Shown: positions 36,669-46,706 of the stretch, piece by piece
Layout of the letters: each line of letters begins with the position of its first letter
Position numbering within the stretch: position 1 is the stretch's first letter
NCBI GenBank assembly: GCA_001464585.1
Contig: LNFF01000015.1
Span: forward strand, 97,059 to 161,058
DNA length: 64,000 bases
Origin: Gammaproteobacteria bacterium Ga0077554
GTDB lineage: Bacteria; Pseudomonadota; Gammaproteobacteria; Ga0077554; Ga007554
Reading direction: 5' to 3'
Notes under the pieces: model-generated
Seen by the model: only the letters and a program-made list of their open reading frames with translations
The model's database searches: none
Told to the model about the DNA's origin: nothing
Position numbers and translations under genes: made by a program

Positions 36669-38330
36669 TTAGCGAACAGTGGCCGTGCCTTCGCCGCGCG
36701 GGTCGCTGGCGGCTTTGACTTTGTTGTTTTTGCGGTCCCACAGGATGGCTTGCATGTTGCCATACGGGTCGGTGACTTCTTTGAGCGTGTGGCCGAGCTG
36801 GGTGAGGCTGGCGGCCTGTTCGGCGCTGAACGTGCCGGGTTCGTGTTGTATGACGTCAGGCAAAAACTGGTGATGGAAGCGTTTCAGGCCGACCCATGAC
36901 GCTGGGTTGTTGCCCGCCGCAAAGTCGAGGGTGCTGAGCAATACCATGGAGATGATGCGGCTACCGCCGGGGGTGCCGAGAATGGCTACACCGTTCTTGC
37001 TTTCGAGAAAAGTGGGGGACATGCTGGACAGGGGGCGCTTGCCGGGGGCGATGGCATTGGCTTCGCCGCCCACCAGGCCATAGACGTTGGGTACGCCGGG
37101 TTTCGCGGAAAAGTCGTCCATTTCGTCGTTGAGCAGCACGCCGGTGCCGGGGGCGACGAAGCCGGAGCCGAACGGAAAGTTGATGGACAGGGTGGCGGCA
37201 ACGCGGTTGCCCTGCTTGTCCAGCACCGAAAAGTGGGTGGTGTCGTTACCCGCGCTGAGCGTGGCGTTGCCGGGCAGGGTGTTGCTGGGGGTGGCGCGGT
37301 CGGTGCGGAGGCTGGCGCGCAGGCCATCGGCGTAAAGTGGGGCGGTGAGGCGCGCCACGGGTACGGCAACCTGATCCGGGTCGCCCAGGTAAATGGCGCG
37401 GTCGCGGTAGGCACGGCGCAGGGCTTCGGTGATAAGGTGGGCGCGCGCTACCGGTTCCAGTGCCTTTAGGTCATAGCCCGCCAGAATGTTCAGGGCGCTG
37501 ATCAGCGCAATGCCGCCAGACGAGGGCGGCGCGGCCGAGGTAATGCGTATGCCTCGATAAGTGCCCTGCAGAGGCTGGCGCTCGCTGAGGCGGTAGCTGG
37601 TGAGGTCTTTATGCGTCCAGATGCCGCCAGCACGCCGCACGCCTTTGATAAGCTTGTCCGCCAATGCGCCGTTGTAAAAACCCGCCGCGCCCTGTTTGGC
37701 GATGGCTTCCAGCGTGTCGGCAAGGTCAGGTTGTTTGAGCAAGTGGCCGAGCGGCGGCACATCGTTTTCATGCAGAAAAATGCTGGCAGCGGAAGTGGAT
37801 GCGCGCAATGCCTCAAGCCGGAACTGCGCCATGCGCCGGTACGATTCGCTAATCGCAAAACCATTGCGCGCGTGGCGGATGGCGGGAGCCAAGGTTTTGC
37901 GCAACGGCAACTTGCCGTAATGCGCGGCAAGATGGGCGATTCCTGCGGGTATACCAGGAATGCCAGCGGCCAGAGCGCCATCCACTGATAGGTTGGGAAT
38001 CACCTCACCTTTGGCATCAAGGTACATATCACGCTTTGCGGCTAATGGCGCGCGTTCACGGCCATCCAGCATCGTCTGATAGCCGTTTTTGGCGCGGTGC
38101 AGTAGCCAGAAACCGCCGCCACCCAAGCCCGAACCGGTAGGTTCAACAACCGCCAGCGTGGCCGTAATCGCCACGGCGGCGTCAAAGGCGTTGCCGCCGG
38201 CGGCGAGGATTTCATGTCCGGCTTCCGTGGCCAGCGGGTGAGCCGTGGCGATGGCGGCTGCCGGGGGTGTGGTGGCAGCGAGCGCTGGTTCACACAATAC
38301 TAATAAACAGAGCAGGAACCAGCGTTTCAT
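36669..38330 (-). CDS. ggt: Gamma-glutamyltransferase (periplasmic)
   Basis: Cleaves glutathione and other gamma-glutamyl compounds in the periplasm. The 553-residue precursor has a signal peptide (LLCLLVLCEPALAAT). Its self-cleavage site is before the Thr in NDTTHFSVLDKQGN, giving a large and a small subunit. GSGLGGGGFWLLH in the large subunit and LSSMSPTF and TPGGSRIISMVL in the small one are characteristic. The gene starts 10 bases after the ferredoxin gene and is probably co-transcribed with it. Confidence 0.96.
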   Translation of the reverse strand: MKRWFLLCLLVLCEPALAATTPPAAAIATAHPLATEAGHEILAAGGNAFDAAVAITATLAVVEPTGSGLGGGGFWLLHRAKNGYQTMLDGRERAPLAAKRDMYLDAKGEVIPNLSVDGALAAGIPGIPAGIAHLAAHYGKLPLRKTLAPAIRHARNGFAISESYRRMAQFRLEALRASTSAASIFLHENDVPPLGHLLKQPDLADTLEAIAKQGAAGFYNGALADKLIKGVRRAGGIWTHKDLTSYRLSERQPLQGTYRGIRITSAAPPSSGGIALISALNILAGYDLKALEPVARAHLITEALRRAYRDRAIYLGDPDQVAVPVARLTAPLYADGLRASLRTDRATPSNTLPGNATLSAGNDTTHFSVLDKQGNRVAATLSINFPFGSGFVAPGTGVLLNDEMDDFSAKPGVPNVYGLVGGEANAIAPGKRPLSSMSPTFLESKNGVAILGTPGGSRIISMVLLSTLDFAAGNNPASWVGLKRFHHQFLPDVIQHEPGTFSAEQAASLTQLGHTLKEVTDPYGNMQAILWDRKNNKVKAASDPRGEGTATVR

Positions 38331-38339
38331 GTGATTTTG

Positions 38340-38933
<594 letters not shown>

Positions 38934-39446
38934 TTAATGTTCAGCTCCGACTAGTACCCACGGTGAGGGCGTTCCCAGTGTGCCGCCGGTAAAATGCGCC
39001 GCCACCCGTACTGAGAGTAAACTTTGAATTGTAAGTAACTGGATTTCGCGACTAACAAAACCTGCGGCCTCCGGATTGTCGCCTTTGGCCACTTCAATAC
39101 GGAACACAGGATCGACAAGCGCTACGGGCTTTTTGCTCACCCCTTCTGAAGTTTTGTAAGCAAGCACATAGCCTGTTGCTTGCGGAGTCGGCTGCCAGCG
39201 TAACACCCACTCGGTGCGCCAACGCACCTGTGCGATACCTTCCCGGTAATAACGCTCTGTTTCGTTCTCCAGTGTTGCCCGTAAACCACTGATTGCATCA
39301 TTCGCAACGGGAGCGACCGGAACAGGTGTAGCGACGCAGCCAGCGAGGAGCCACGCCACCATAAAATAAAAAAAAGAGGGGCGGCTTATGCGCCCCCCTT
39401 TTTTTGGTGTGATATCAATTTCCGGGACGTTGGGTTCAATCGTCAA
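38934..39446 (-). CDS. Hypothetical lipoprotein
   Basis: A lipoprotein with lipobox LLAGC and a soluble domain of about 130 residues with WVLRWQPTPQATGYVLAYKTSEG, which looks like a fibronectin type III-like strand pattern. I do not recognise the family. The start is uncertain. TTG 39446 lies right after the stop of the upstream gene and supplies a positive n-region (KKGGRISR), but this coincides with a terminator hairpin. ATG 39362 gives only MVAWLLAGC before the cysteine. It is downstream of the beta-helix protein gene and likely in the same transcript by read-through. Confidence 0.6.
   Translation of the reverse strand: MTIEPNVPEIDITPKKGGRISRPSFFYFMVAWLLAGCVATPVPVAPVANDAISGLRATLENETERYYREGIAQVRWRTEWVLRWQPTPQATGYVLAYKTSEGVSKKPVALVDPVFRIEVAKGDNPEAAGFVSREIQLLTIQSLLSVRVAAHFTGGTLGTPSPWVLVGAEH
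39369..39405 (-). terminator. Terminator hairpin overlapping the lipoprotein gene start
   Basis: GGGGCG / CGCCCC core (39378-39383 with 39391-39396), one A-C mismatch, then long A and T tracts. On the minus strand it is followed by T-rich sequence, a good intrinsic terminator for the beta-helix gene. It also encodes the KKGGRISRPSFF segment of the lipoprotein if the TTG start is used. Confidence 0.7.
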
Positions 39447-39447
39447 C

Positions 39448-40677
39448 TTAACACCCCGGGTTCCATTCCACTGGATAGGTCATCGTACCAATAACGACCG
39501 TACGGGGCGGGATAACCGTTCCGGAAGCTAGAGTGGCGCCATCAATTACGCTTGCGCAGCCGATTTCGACATCCGGGCCGGAGACCGAGCGGAAAAACAC
39601 TGCATAATCGCCAATTTTATTGTTTTCCCCAACCACCGTGTTGCTGTGTGGATTCGCGGCAGTCGCGTCAGAGGCGCCGCCGTGTACCAGCGACCGGAAG
39701 CCGTAGCTTACGTGGTCATGCGCTTCAATGCCAGTGTGTTCAAGAGCATGGAACGTGGTGCGGTTATCCATGCGTGTGATGTGACCTGCATGGAATGGTT
39801 CGCCTTCATCGGCGCGGAGCGAGATGCGGTCTCCGATTATGTCGTCATCGTTCAATTTGGCCTTGGAATCTGCCAGACGGATATCACCGATGATACGGTT
39901 GCGATAACCCGGATTACGTGTCTGCACCCCGGCCAAGGTGGGCAGGTCGCGCGCCGGGTTAAAGCCGGAATTACCTGGGTCATAGTTTATGCCTTTTACA
40001 TTGTTCGGATTTTCGTAGTAAAGGCGCGAATATTCGCGGGCGAAGGTTTCGTTGACATGCAGTACCCCTTCCATGAAGGCTCGCAGTGCCGCGCTGATAG
40101 GAATTACTTTACCCAAGGCGGGATTGTCCGCTTGTTCCTGAGTGCGGATATCCTTGCCCGACAATACGACCATGCCGTGACGAATGGTAATGCCGGGATT
40201 AACGCGCGCTATATGCAGCACCATCGCATCGTGCTCTACGGTGGCGCCATTCACGAGGCTATTGAAGCCAACAAAAGATGGGTTGTGCTCCCCTTCGACA
40301 GCCTGCCGACCTATCTTTGCCGGCCCATTCACGCGCGCACCGTGCGCCAGGATCACTTCATCGCCCAGCGCCACTTTACCTGGGCCAGCCAGGATTACGC
40401 TATCCTGCAGATTGGTTTTTTCGCCAATGTCAATTGCCGCACTATTAAGCCCGGCGAACGGCGCAATATAGGTGTGCGGTCCGATATGAACGTTTCCGGG
40501 GTTAGCGATCACCACGGTTGGGTCGATAAACGTCGCCGTTTCAGGCGGAGCACCCGCTGGGCATACTGGACGGTTCTGCGACGTGGGCATGCACGTTTCT
40601 GTGGCGCCCACCACCCCCACAAAACCCAAGCTCAATATTGCGATGCTGGTAATGCTAATCCGTTTGCTAGTGATCAT
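39448..40677 (-). CDS. Secreted left-handed beta-helix protein related to gamma-carbonic anhydrases
   Basis: A 409-residue protein with a signal peptide (ITSIAILSLGFVGVVGATE) and hexapeptide-type turns such as NVHIGPHTYIAPFAG and VALGDEVILAHGARV. It looks like two gamma-carbonic anhydrase-type modules. The first (about 50-195) keeps an AHGARVNGP segment, where H112 matches zinc ligand His117 of the archaeal enzyme Cam, but lacks partners of His81 and His122. The second (about 275-409) has LRADEGEPF (cf. RGDEG), FHALE (H310, cf. His81) and VHGG (H332, cf. His122) but Phe327 in place of His117. Activity cannot be told from sequence. It probably acts in the periplasm and may be a CO2-related enzyme or scaffold. 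Confidence 0.8.
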   Translation of the reverse strand: MITSKRISITSIAILSLGFVGVVGATETCMPTSQNRPVCPAGAPPETATFIDPTVVIANPGNVHIGPHTYIAPFAGLNSAAIDIGEKTNLQDSVILAGPGKVALGDEVILAHGARVNGPAKIGRQAVEGEHNPSFVGFNSLVNGATVEHDAMVLHIARVNPGITIRHGMVVLSGKDIRTQEQADNPALGKVIPISAALRAFMEGVLHVNETFAREYSRLYYENPNNVKGINYDPGNSGFNPARDLPTLAGVQTRNPGYRNRIIGDIRLADSKAKLNDDDIIGDRISLRADEGEPFHAGHITRMDNRTTFHALEHTGIEAHDHVSYGFRSLVHGGASDATAANPHSNTVVGENNKIGDYAVFFRSVSGPDVEIGCASVIDGATLASGTVIPPRTVVIGTMTYPVEWNPGC

Positions 40678-40740
40678 TTAGAAACCTCCTGAATAATGGT
40701 TAACGGTCCTTGTGCTGGCTTGTACGTTTGGAATCCTAAG

Positions 40741-40774
40741 GCAACCAACTTACCATTACGATTATGTTGGTTGC
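40741..40774. promoter_or_regulatory. Inverted repeat upstream of the beta-helix gene
   Basis: Perfect 9-base arms GCAACCAAC / GTTGGTTGC with a 16-base loop, about 65-100 bases before the start of the minus-strand gene at 40677. It may be an operator or a leader hairpin. Confidence 0.35.
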
Positions 40775-40939
40775 ATGACGATCACGGCCGCATTTTGCGC
40801 GCGTATTTTAATCCAAGCAGTTTAATATTACAGATTAGGTGCCATTTTTGATAATTAGAGCTTACCCGTAGATAACCCGGCATCCGCGATGGTATCGTGC
40901 ATGTTTTATCCCTATAGAAATGGGGGAGGAGGTGAAGCG

Positions 40940-41116
40940 ATGGCCGATTTGTGTTCCAGCAGTTGCAAAGAAGACCACTTTAGTTTCCTGCATGGAAATA
41001 ATGTTCAATTCTTCGCCCTGAACAACCCGCGCAGCGAGTGTGCCGAAGGGTTGTGGATGAGTGGCTGGCGGGTGGTTCGACAGGCTCACTACGAACGGTT
41101 AAGTGAACAGTATTGA
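40940..41116 (+). CDS. Possible small protein, 58 residues
   Basis: A frame starting MADLCSSSCKEDHFSF, preceded by AGGAGGTGA, a near-perfect ribosome-binding site at working distance. The second half overlaps repeat-like DNA (AACAACCCGCGCAGCGAG..., and GGTTCGACAGGCTCACTACG near 41073), which argues against conserved protein. The encoded sequence has five cysteines or so in its first half and no recognisable domain. Could be a chance open frame. Confidence 0.3.
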   Translation: MADLCSSSCKEDHFSFLHGNNVQFFALNNPRSECAEGLWMSGWRVVRQAHYERLSEQY

Positions 41117-41146
41117 GGCTGCGACCCCAGAAGAATCACAAGAATA

Positions 41147-41641
<495 letters not shown>

Positions 41642-41685
41642 CTACTGTGAGTTCGGGCTAAGCAAGCGTTGATTAAATCCCGGCA

Positions 41686-41769
41686 TGCCATTTCGATTAA
41701 AGGGAGAAATCTTCCGGAACCATCTTTGACCTTTTTCATAAAAGATTTCTCGCTGCGCTCGAAATGACA
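41686..41769. repeat. 84-bp palindromic intergenic repeat
   Basis: Left arm TGCCATTTCGA...GAGAAATCTT (41686-41713) and right arm AAGATTTCTC...TCGAAATGACA (41742-41769) are inverted copies with a 28-base spacer. It lies between coaD and rnd. A degenerate single arm is at 26272-26296. Similar strings are common between genes in many bacteria. Confidence 0.7.
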
Positions 41770-41785
41770 GTGCTGCAATGATTCG

Positions 41786-42934
41786 TTAAGCGACCGCCGT
41801 AGGCTTTACCACTATTCTCCCCTCTTCAACATGCACCGACAACTGCCCTGCCAGCAGTGCGCCCAGTTCGTTGCCTACCAGCCGTGCGCGCCAGCCGTTG
41901 CGCAGGGCGGCTTCGGGGTCGCCGGCGATGATGGCTTCAAGGTCGGACGCGCTGGCCAGCAACGATGGCGCGACGCCATGTTCCAGGCCGCGCTGGCGCA
42001 CCACTGCCATCATCAGGTCTGCCAGCACTTTGTCGCTGGGTTTGAGCTTGCGCCGCTCGTGCCATTGGGGGCGTTCGCTTTCAGGGATCGCCAGGCCTTG
42101 TTCGGTGGCGGCAAGGATCGGCTTACCCCATTTTTTGAGTCCCGCTTCGTTCATGCCGCGTACCTGTGCCAACGCTTCCAAGGTGGCGGGCGGGTGGCGC
42201 GCGATTTCAAACAATACATCATCGTCGATCAGCCATTTGCGCGGCTTGTCGAGCTTCATGGCGGCGGTTTCGCGCCATGCCGCCAGTTCGCGCAGCACGG
42301 CGAGTTGTTTGGGGCGCAACATTTGGCCGCGTTTTACCTTGCGGAACATCTCTTGTGGATTGGTGGTGTACAGTGCGGGATTAGAGAGGTATTCGAAGTC
42401 ATCTTCCAGCCACTGCATGCGGCCGGTGTCGATAAGTTCGGTGCGCAATTTTTTGAAAATCGGGCGCAGGTGGCGCACGTCGTCTTCGGCATAGCGAATC
42501 TGCTCGGCGCTCAGCGGGCGGCGGCTCCAGTCGGTGCGCGACAGGGTTTTATCGAGTTGTTCGCCGCAGATGGATTCCACCAGACGGCTGTAGCCGATGG
42601 ATTCTTCGTGCCCGGCCACGGTGGCGGCGATTTGCGTATCAAAAATCGGCGTGGGTACGCGTCCGGTCAGGCCGTGAATAATTTCCAGATCCTGGCGTGA
42701 GGCGTGCAGCACTTTGAGGATGCGGGTGTCGAAAAACACATCCCAGAGCGGGGTCAGGTCTTGCAGTGCCAGCGGGTCAACGCAAGCGATAACGTCATCG
42801 TTCGCCACCTGGATCAGGCACAGCCGCGCGTAATAGGTCTTTTCCCGCAGAAACTCGGTATCAATGGCAATGTAATCACCCTTGCTTAAGGCGTGACACA
42901 GCTCCTGCAAAGCCTCGGGGGTGGAAATAACCAT
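41786..42934 (-). CDS. rnd: Ribonuclease D
   Basis: 3'-5' exoribonuclease that trims tRNA precursors. I choose ATG 42934 (MVISTPEALQELC), preceded by GGAG at seven bases; it gives 382 residues. The DEDD exonuclease domain has YIAIDTEFLREKTYY (first Asp and Glu), IFDTQIAATVAGH and IRYAEDDVRHLRPIF (last Asp and Tyr). Two HRDC domains follow (about 210-285 and 300-375). Transcribed alone; about 150 bases separate it from coaD. Confidence 0.96.
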   Translation of the reverse strand: MVISTPEALQELCHALSKGDYIAIDTEFLREKTYYARLCLIQVANDDVIACVDPLALQDLTPLWDVFFDTRILKVLHASRQDLEIIHGLTGRVPTPIFDTQIAATVAGHEESIGYSRLVESICGEQLDKTLSRTDWSRRPLSAEQIRYAEDDVRHLRPIFKKLRTELIDTGRMQWLEDDFEYLSNPALYTTNPQEMFRKVKRGQMLRPKQLAVLRELAAWRETAAMKLDKPRKWLIDDDVLFEIARHPPATLEALAQVRGMNEAGLKKWGKPILAATEQGLAIPESERPQWHERRKLKPSDKVLADLMMAVVRQRGLEHGVAPSLLASASDLEAIIAGDPEAALRNGWRARLVGNELGALLAGQLSVHVEEGRIVVKPTAVA

Positions 42935-43088
42935 GACAACTCCAGATGAACCCATAAAACTAAAGAGTATAGTTTAATTGGCACTTTCTGGCTACCTGGG
43001 CCGACAGTTTTAGGGTAAATAATGCTTGATTTTCAATTGGTTTTTGGGTGAAGCAGCAGTGGGGAACCGCTTCACCCATAGATTAAAC

Positions 43089-44093
43089 CTAAAAGCTGTG
43101 TGACAGGCCAACAATCAGCCCGTAGCTGGGCGCCAAGTTGGTGTCGTTGACAGCCTGATAGAGTGGTAATTGCAGGTGGGTATACACCGCCGTGTTGGCG
43201 GTGGCGTGTACGGTTATGCCGGGGGTGAGGTATACCCAAGTACCGCCAGTATTGGGCACGTCTTGATCGTTGAATTCATCGCGCGGAGCCTGGCGCAAAT
43301 TTATTTGCAGGCTGGTGGTGAATTCTTTTTCGTGTGCGGTGAAGCGGTAGTTAGTGCCCGCGTTGAAAAGCAAGGTGTCGCCCATCTTATATTCAAGATC
43401 GTTGGCTGTGGCGAGTTGGTACGCGCCGGAGATGAACGTGTCCCACTTATGTGGTTGTATTTGATAAGTGTAGTGCATGGAAATTAATCCATCCCACGCG
43501 CCGCTGCCGGGCATCAGGGTGAGTTCGTTGATGTCGCCGCTGCTGTTGCGCAGCTTATATTCGCCGGTGGGCGCCTTAACACCCAGCCCGGCGACCAGCA
43601 GATGCCTGATGCTGGTATGCGCGGCGTATTTGCCGGTCAGGCGTATATCGCCCATGCCGGAGGTGCGTTCACGGGCGTAATCCTCGTCCCCGGGCCCGTG
43701 GATAATGTCATGTTCATGGTCGCGGTTGTTCATGAAGGGAATGCTGACAGACAGGGCAAACTTGGGGGTAACGCCATAACTGATGTCGAGTTGCGCCAAT
43801 TCATTGGTGGTGCGTAGCTCGCGGTGATGATCGGCCTCAATTTCACCGCTTTCAAAGTCGACGCCCGCAGTGAGCGCCTCGCTGGTTTCGCTGCTGCCTT
43901 TCTGGGCTTGGTTTGCAGTGATGTAGCGGTACGAAAGATCCATAATGAGCTGGCCGGGATTGGCGATGCCGTCCTGCGTGCCAGTGACCAGAAAACAGGT
44001 GGATGCGGCGCAACTCGCGTGCGCCACGGGCGCGCCCATGACAAGCCACAAGGCGGTTATAGTGTTGATTGCGGTATACGCTGATTTTGTCAT
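43089..44093 (-). CDS. Outer-membrane beta-barrel protein (transporter-like)
   Basis: A 334-residue protein with a signal peptide (ITALWLVMGAPVAHA) and two cysteines close to the mature N-terminus (CAASTCF). The rest is alternating polar/hydrophobic strands, with GMGDIRLTGKYA and GLGVKAPTGEYKL, and a C-terminal LSHSF, a barrel end signal. Such MetA/phenol-pathway-like outer-membrane proteins are often annotated only as transporters. It lies downstream of a TonB-dependent receptor gene on the same strand with 192 bases between and may be linked to the same substrate, which is unknown. Confidence 0.8.
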   Translation of the reverse strand: MTKSAYTAINTITALWLVMGAPVAHASCAASTCFLVTGTQDGIANPGQLIMDLSYRYITANQAQKGSSETSEALTAGVDFESGEIEADHHRELRTTNELAQLDISYGVTPKFALSVSIPFMNNRDHEHDIIHGPGDEDYARERTSGMGDIRLTGKYAAHTSIRHLLVAGLGVKAPTGEYKLRNSSGDINELTLMPGSGAWDGLISMHYTYQIQPHKWDTFISGAYQLATANDLEYKMGDTLLFNAGTNYRFTAHEKEFTTSLQINLRQAPRDEFNDQDVPNTGGTWVYLTPGITVHATANTAVYTHLQLPLYQAVNDTNLAPSYGLIVGLSHSF

Positions 44094-44285
44094 TGGGTTC
44101 CCCGTTGCGTTTTGTTTGAAACCACCCTGCCCTGAATAACAGAAGGCAAAAGGGCAGAAGAGATGATGATGTTAATGGGATGAGATGCCCATGGGAATGC
44201 GACATGATGTCGCACCACTCCCATCGGGACAGAATCCTGAAACCTTTCAACCGGGCCTTCAAGGCTGGTTCATAAACACATCTCC

Positions 44286-46628
44286 TTAAAGGTTAAATTT
44301 CAACTCGGCAATGAAAGTACGCTGGGCGGAAGGGTGGCCAGACCAATATTTGGCGTTATTGAGGTTGTCGATCCCCAGTGCGCCGCTCCACTGGCGTGTC
44401 GGCTGGTAGCGCACGCGCAGGTCGGTGAGAAAAAAGCTGTTGGTGCCGCCTAACGTGGCGCCGTTGATGTCGCTGTTGTCGAGTGTGCCATACTGCCTGC
44501 TGCTGTAGCGCGCGCCGAAGGTGTGAATCCATTGGGCGCCCGCACGGTAGGTGGCGAGCAGATTGGTCCGCCATTGCGGCACGAGTGGCTGCCGTTTGCC
44601 GACGCTGGCCGGGAAGTTGTCATTCTTCACGATTTTGGAGTTTGCCCAGGTCACGCTGCTCGACAGATCCAAGCCACGCAGTCCCACGTCATTTGCCTGG
44701 AATGCCAGCTCCAGTCCCGTGGTGCGAATGTGCTCCACATTCTGAACGTTAATGACGTTGGGGGTAACCGTCACATTCGGTTGCGAGTACAACGCATCGC
44801 GGGTAGCTTGGTGAAACAGTGTGGCGCGCAGCAGGCCATTGCCCAGATCGTGTTCGGTGGTGAGTTCGCTGGTCCAGGATCTTTCCGGTTTCAGGTCGGG
44901 ATTGTTGTTGGTGATCACACTGTTGTGGTCAATGGTTCCCTGATACAGTTCGGCGACGGTAGGCATGCGCACCGCGCGGCCCAGCGCGGTTTTCAGCACC
45001 CAGACCTTCGATGCCTGCCAGGCGATCGCCGCTTTGGGGGAAAACCAGGTTTCCTTGCGCTCGGCAAGCGTCAGCGTGCTGGTAGCATTCGATCTTTCGC
45101 CGCCGAATGCACGCCATTGTTCCAGACGCCCGCCGAGCGTGGTTTTCCAGGCAGGCGCGAAGCCCCAGGTATCCTGCGCGTACAGGCTCTGCAGTCGGGT
45201 ATTGCCGTTGAAGGCGGAGAATCGTGATGCCGCACTGCCGTTAATCCAGTCGGAGGTGTCGGAGACCAGCGTGCGCAAGGCGAAGTTATCCAGTTGATAA
45301 CCCATGTCGACGATATGATCCTGCGGCCGCCAGATCCCCTTCAGCGCCAAGGTATACCAGCCGGAACCCTCCTGGTCAGTAATGCGCCCGGCGCCGCCAG
45401 TGCTGGCCGCAGGCAGTGCAATGGTGGGCGAACGCGCCTGATCGCTGGCATAGTCGTAAAGACTGGCGGCCACGTCCCAATCCCAGAGACTTTTAGTATT
45501 GCTTTTTACGGACAGTCCGTGGATGACGTGTTCCAGCGTTCCACGGCTGGGCGCAAAATCGGCAGCCGTCAATGCATATTGGCGGCCATTAATGTTGACG
45601 TTACCGCTGTAAACCGGATTGCCCGAGGCATCGCGCAAATAAGTTTCGGACGTACGCGTCGTGTCGTTGCTCCACCAGCCCAGCGTGTAGCTGGCGCGCA
45701 CGGTGGGCGAGAAATCATACGCCAGCTTGAGCTTGGCATGATCCTGGAGGCTGTGGGTCAGGCTGGTTGCGCCGAGGATCAGCCGCTCCTGATTCTTCGG
45801 GTCTTGATCAGCGACAGCGCCAGTGACCAGCACGCCCGCGCCATTCACGGTGCCGGCGCTGAGCAGCTTGTTGGCAAACCACAGGGGGTGGCTGTCGCTG
45901 TCGAGGTGATTGACGTTGATCCGCCACGACCAGCCACCGTGTTTGTTGCCCAGCGACGCGTTCAGTTGATGGCCGGAATAACTACTGTCTGTGCCATATT
46001 GTTTGTAGTTCTGGGTAAAGCCGCTCGCCTTGGCGTGGGCTTCGAATTGTCTGGGCATGCGTGTCACGTAATCCACCACCGCACCCATCGAGTTGCCGGA
46101 GTAGGTGGCGGAGAACGGTCCGTACAGTACATCGACGCGCCCGATTTCTTCGGGCGTGACCATCTCCCAGCGCGGCGCGCGGTGGCCGTCATTGCCCAGC
46201 AGATTGGAGAGCAGAATGCCATCGGCATACAGCAAGTGGCGGGCGCTGTTACCCGTGCCTGACGCGCGGCTGGACATCACGCCATGGCCCGAGTCGCCGA
46301 TGTAGTTTTGACGTACATGTATGCTGGGAAAGTGTTTCAGGGCAGCGGCGCTGCTGGTGGCGTTGATCGTGTCTTCAATCTGCTTGCCAGTGATACTTTC
46401 AATGGTGGCCGGAATGTGCGTGGGCAGTGCGCCAGCTTGCTCGCCGGTGACGGTGATGGCATCCAGTGTTTTTACCGGCGCTTCGGGCGCTTGCTGGACA
46501 ACTTCTTCCGGCTTATGGGTTGGCGATACCGGCACCGCTTCTTCCGCCGCGACGGCAAGCGTGAATGTCCCTGCCAGGCTATAACAAGCAATAGCGATTT
46601 TTCGTATTTTGATTTTGTTGTGCTTCAT
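44286..46628 (-). CDS. TonB-dependent outer-membrane receptor
   Basis: A 780-residue receptor with a signal peptide (IAIACYSLAGTFTLAVAAE). A TonB-box-like DAITVTGE stretch is at about residue 57. The plug domain (about 60-190) has IHVRQNYIGDSGHGVMSSRASGT and the VDVLYGPFSATYSGNSMGAVVDYVTR end. The 22-strand barrel ends in FIAELKFNL. The substrate is unknown; neither siderophore nor vitamin B12 genes are adjacent. The remnant of a tonB-like gene lies just upstream on the same strand, so the original operon probably carried its own energy-coupling protein. Confidence 0.93.
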   Translation of the reverse strand: MKHNKIKIRKIAIACYSLAGTFTLAVAAEEAVPVSPTHKPEEVVQQAPEAPVKTLDAITVTGEQAGALPTHIPATIESITGKQIEDTINATSSAAALKHFPSIHVRQNYIGDSGHGVMSSRASGTGNSARHLLYADGILLSNLLGNDGHRAPRWEMVTPEEIGRVDVLYGPFSATYSGNSMGAVVDYVTRMPRQFEAHAKASGFTQNYKQYGTDSSYSGHQLNASLGNKHGGWSWRINVNHLDSDSHPLWFANKLLSAGTVNGAGVLVTGAVADQDPKNQERLILGATSLTHSLQDHAKLKLAYDFSPTVRASYTLGWWSNDTTRTSETYLRDASGNPVYSGNVNINGRQYALTAADFAPSRGTLEHVIHGLSVKSNTKSLWDWDVAASLYDYASDQARSPTIALPAASTGGAGRITDQEGSGWYTLALKGIWRPQDHIVDMGYQLDNFALRTLVSDTSDWINGSAASRFSAFNGNTRLQSLYAQDTWGFAPAWKTTLGGRLEQWRAFGGERSNATSTLTLAERKETWFSPKAAIAWQASKVWVLKTALGRAVRMPTVAELYQGTIDHNSVITNNNPDLKPERSWTSELTTEHDLGNGLLRATLFHQATRDALYSQPNVTVTPNVINVQNVEHIRTTGLELAFQANDVGLRGLDLSSSVTWANSKIVKNDNFPASVGKRQPLVPQWRTNLLATYRAGAQWIHTFGARYSSRQYGTLDNSDINGATLGGTNSFFLTDLRVRYQPTRQWSGALGIDNLNNAKYWSGHPSAQRTFIAELKFNL

Positions 46629-46706
46629 TCGCAGGCTCCAGGTTTATGTTGATGAACAGTGTTGTTGGAGATTCTTGTGCATTTGACGTGATGTAGATCA
46701 CTCACA

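Larger units (their letters stand above)
40678..41146. other. Region between the beta-helix gene and coaD
   Basis: A 469-base stretch. It holds a 9-base-arm hairpin at 40741-40774 in the leader of the beta-helix gene, a possible 58-codon gene at 40940-41116 with a very strong ribosome-binding site, and repeat-like sequence from about 41010 to 41097. Confidence 0.55.

Noticed and set aside
39646..40692. 348-codon open frame opposite the beta-helix gene
   Set aside because: The minus-strand frame has a signal peptide and hexapeptide repeats; this one has none.
45294..46262. 322-codon frame opposite the TonB-dependent receptor
   Set aside because: Shadow of the receptor coding sequence.
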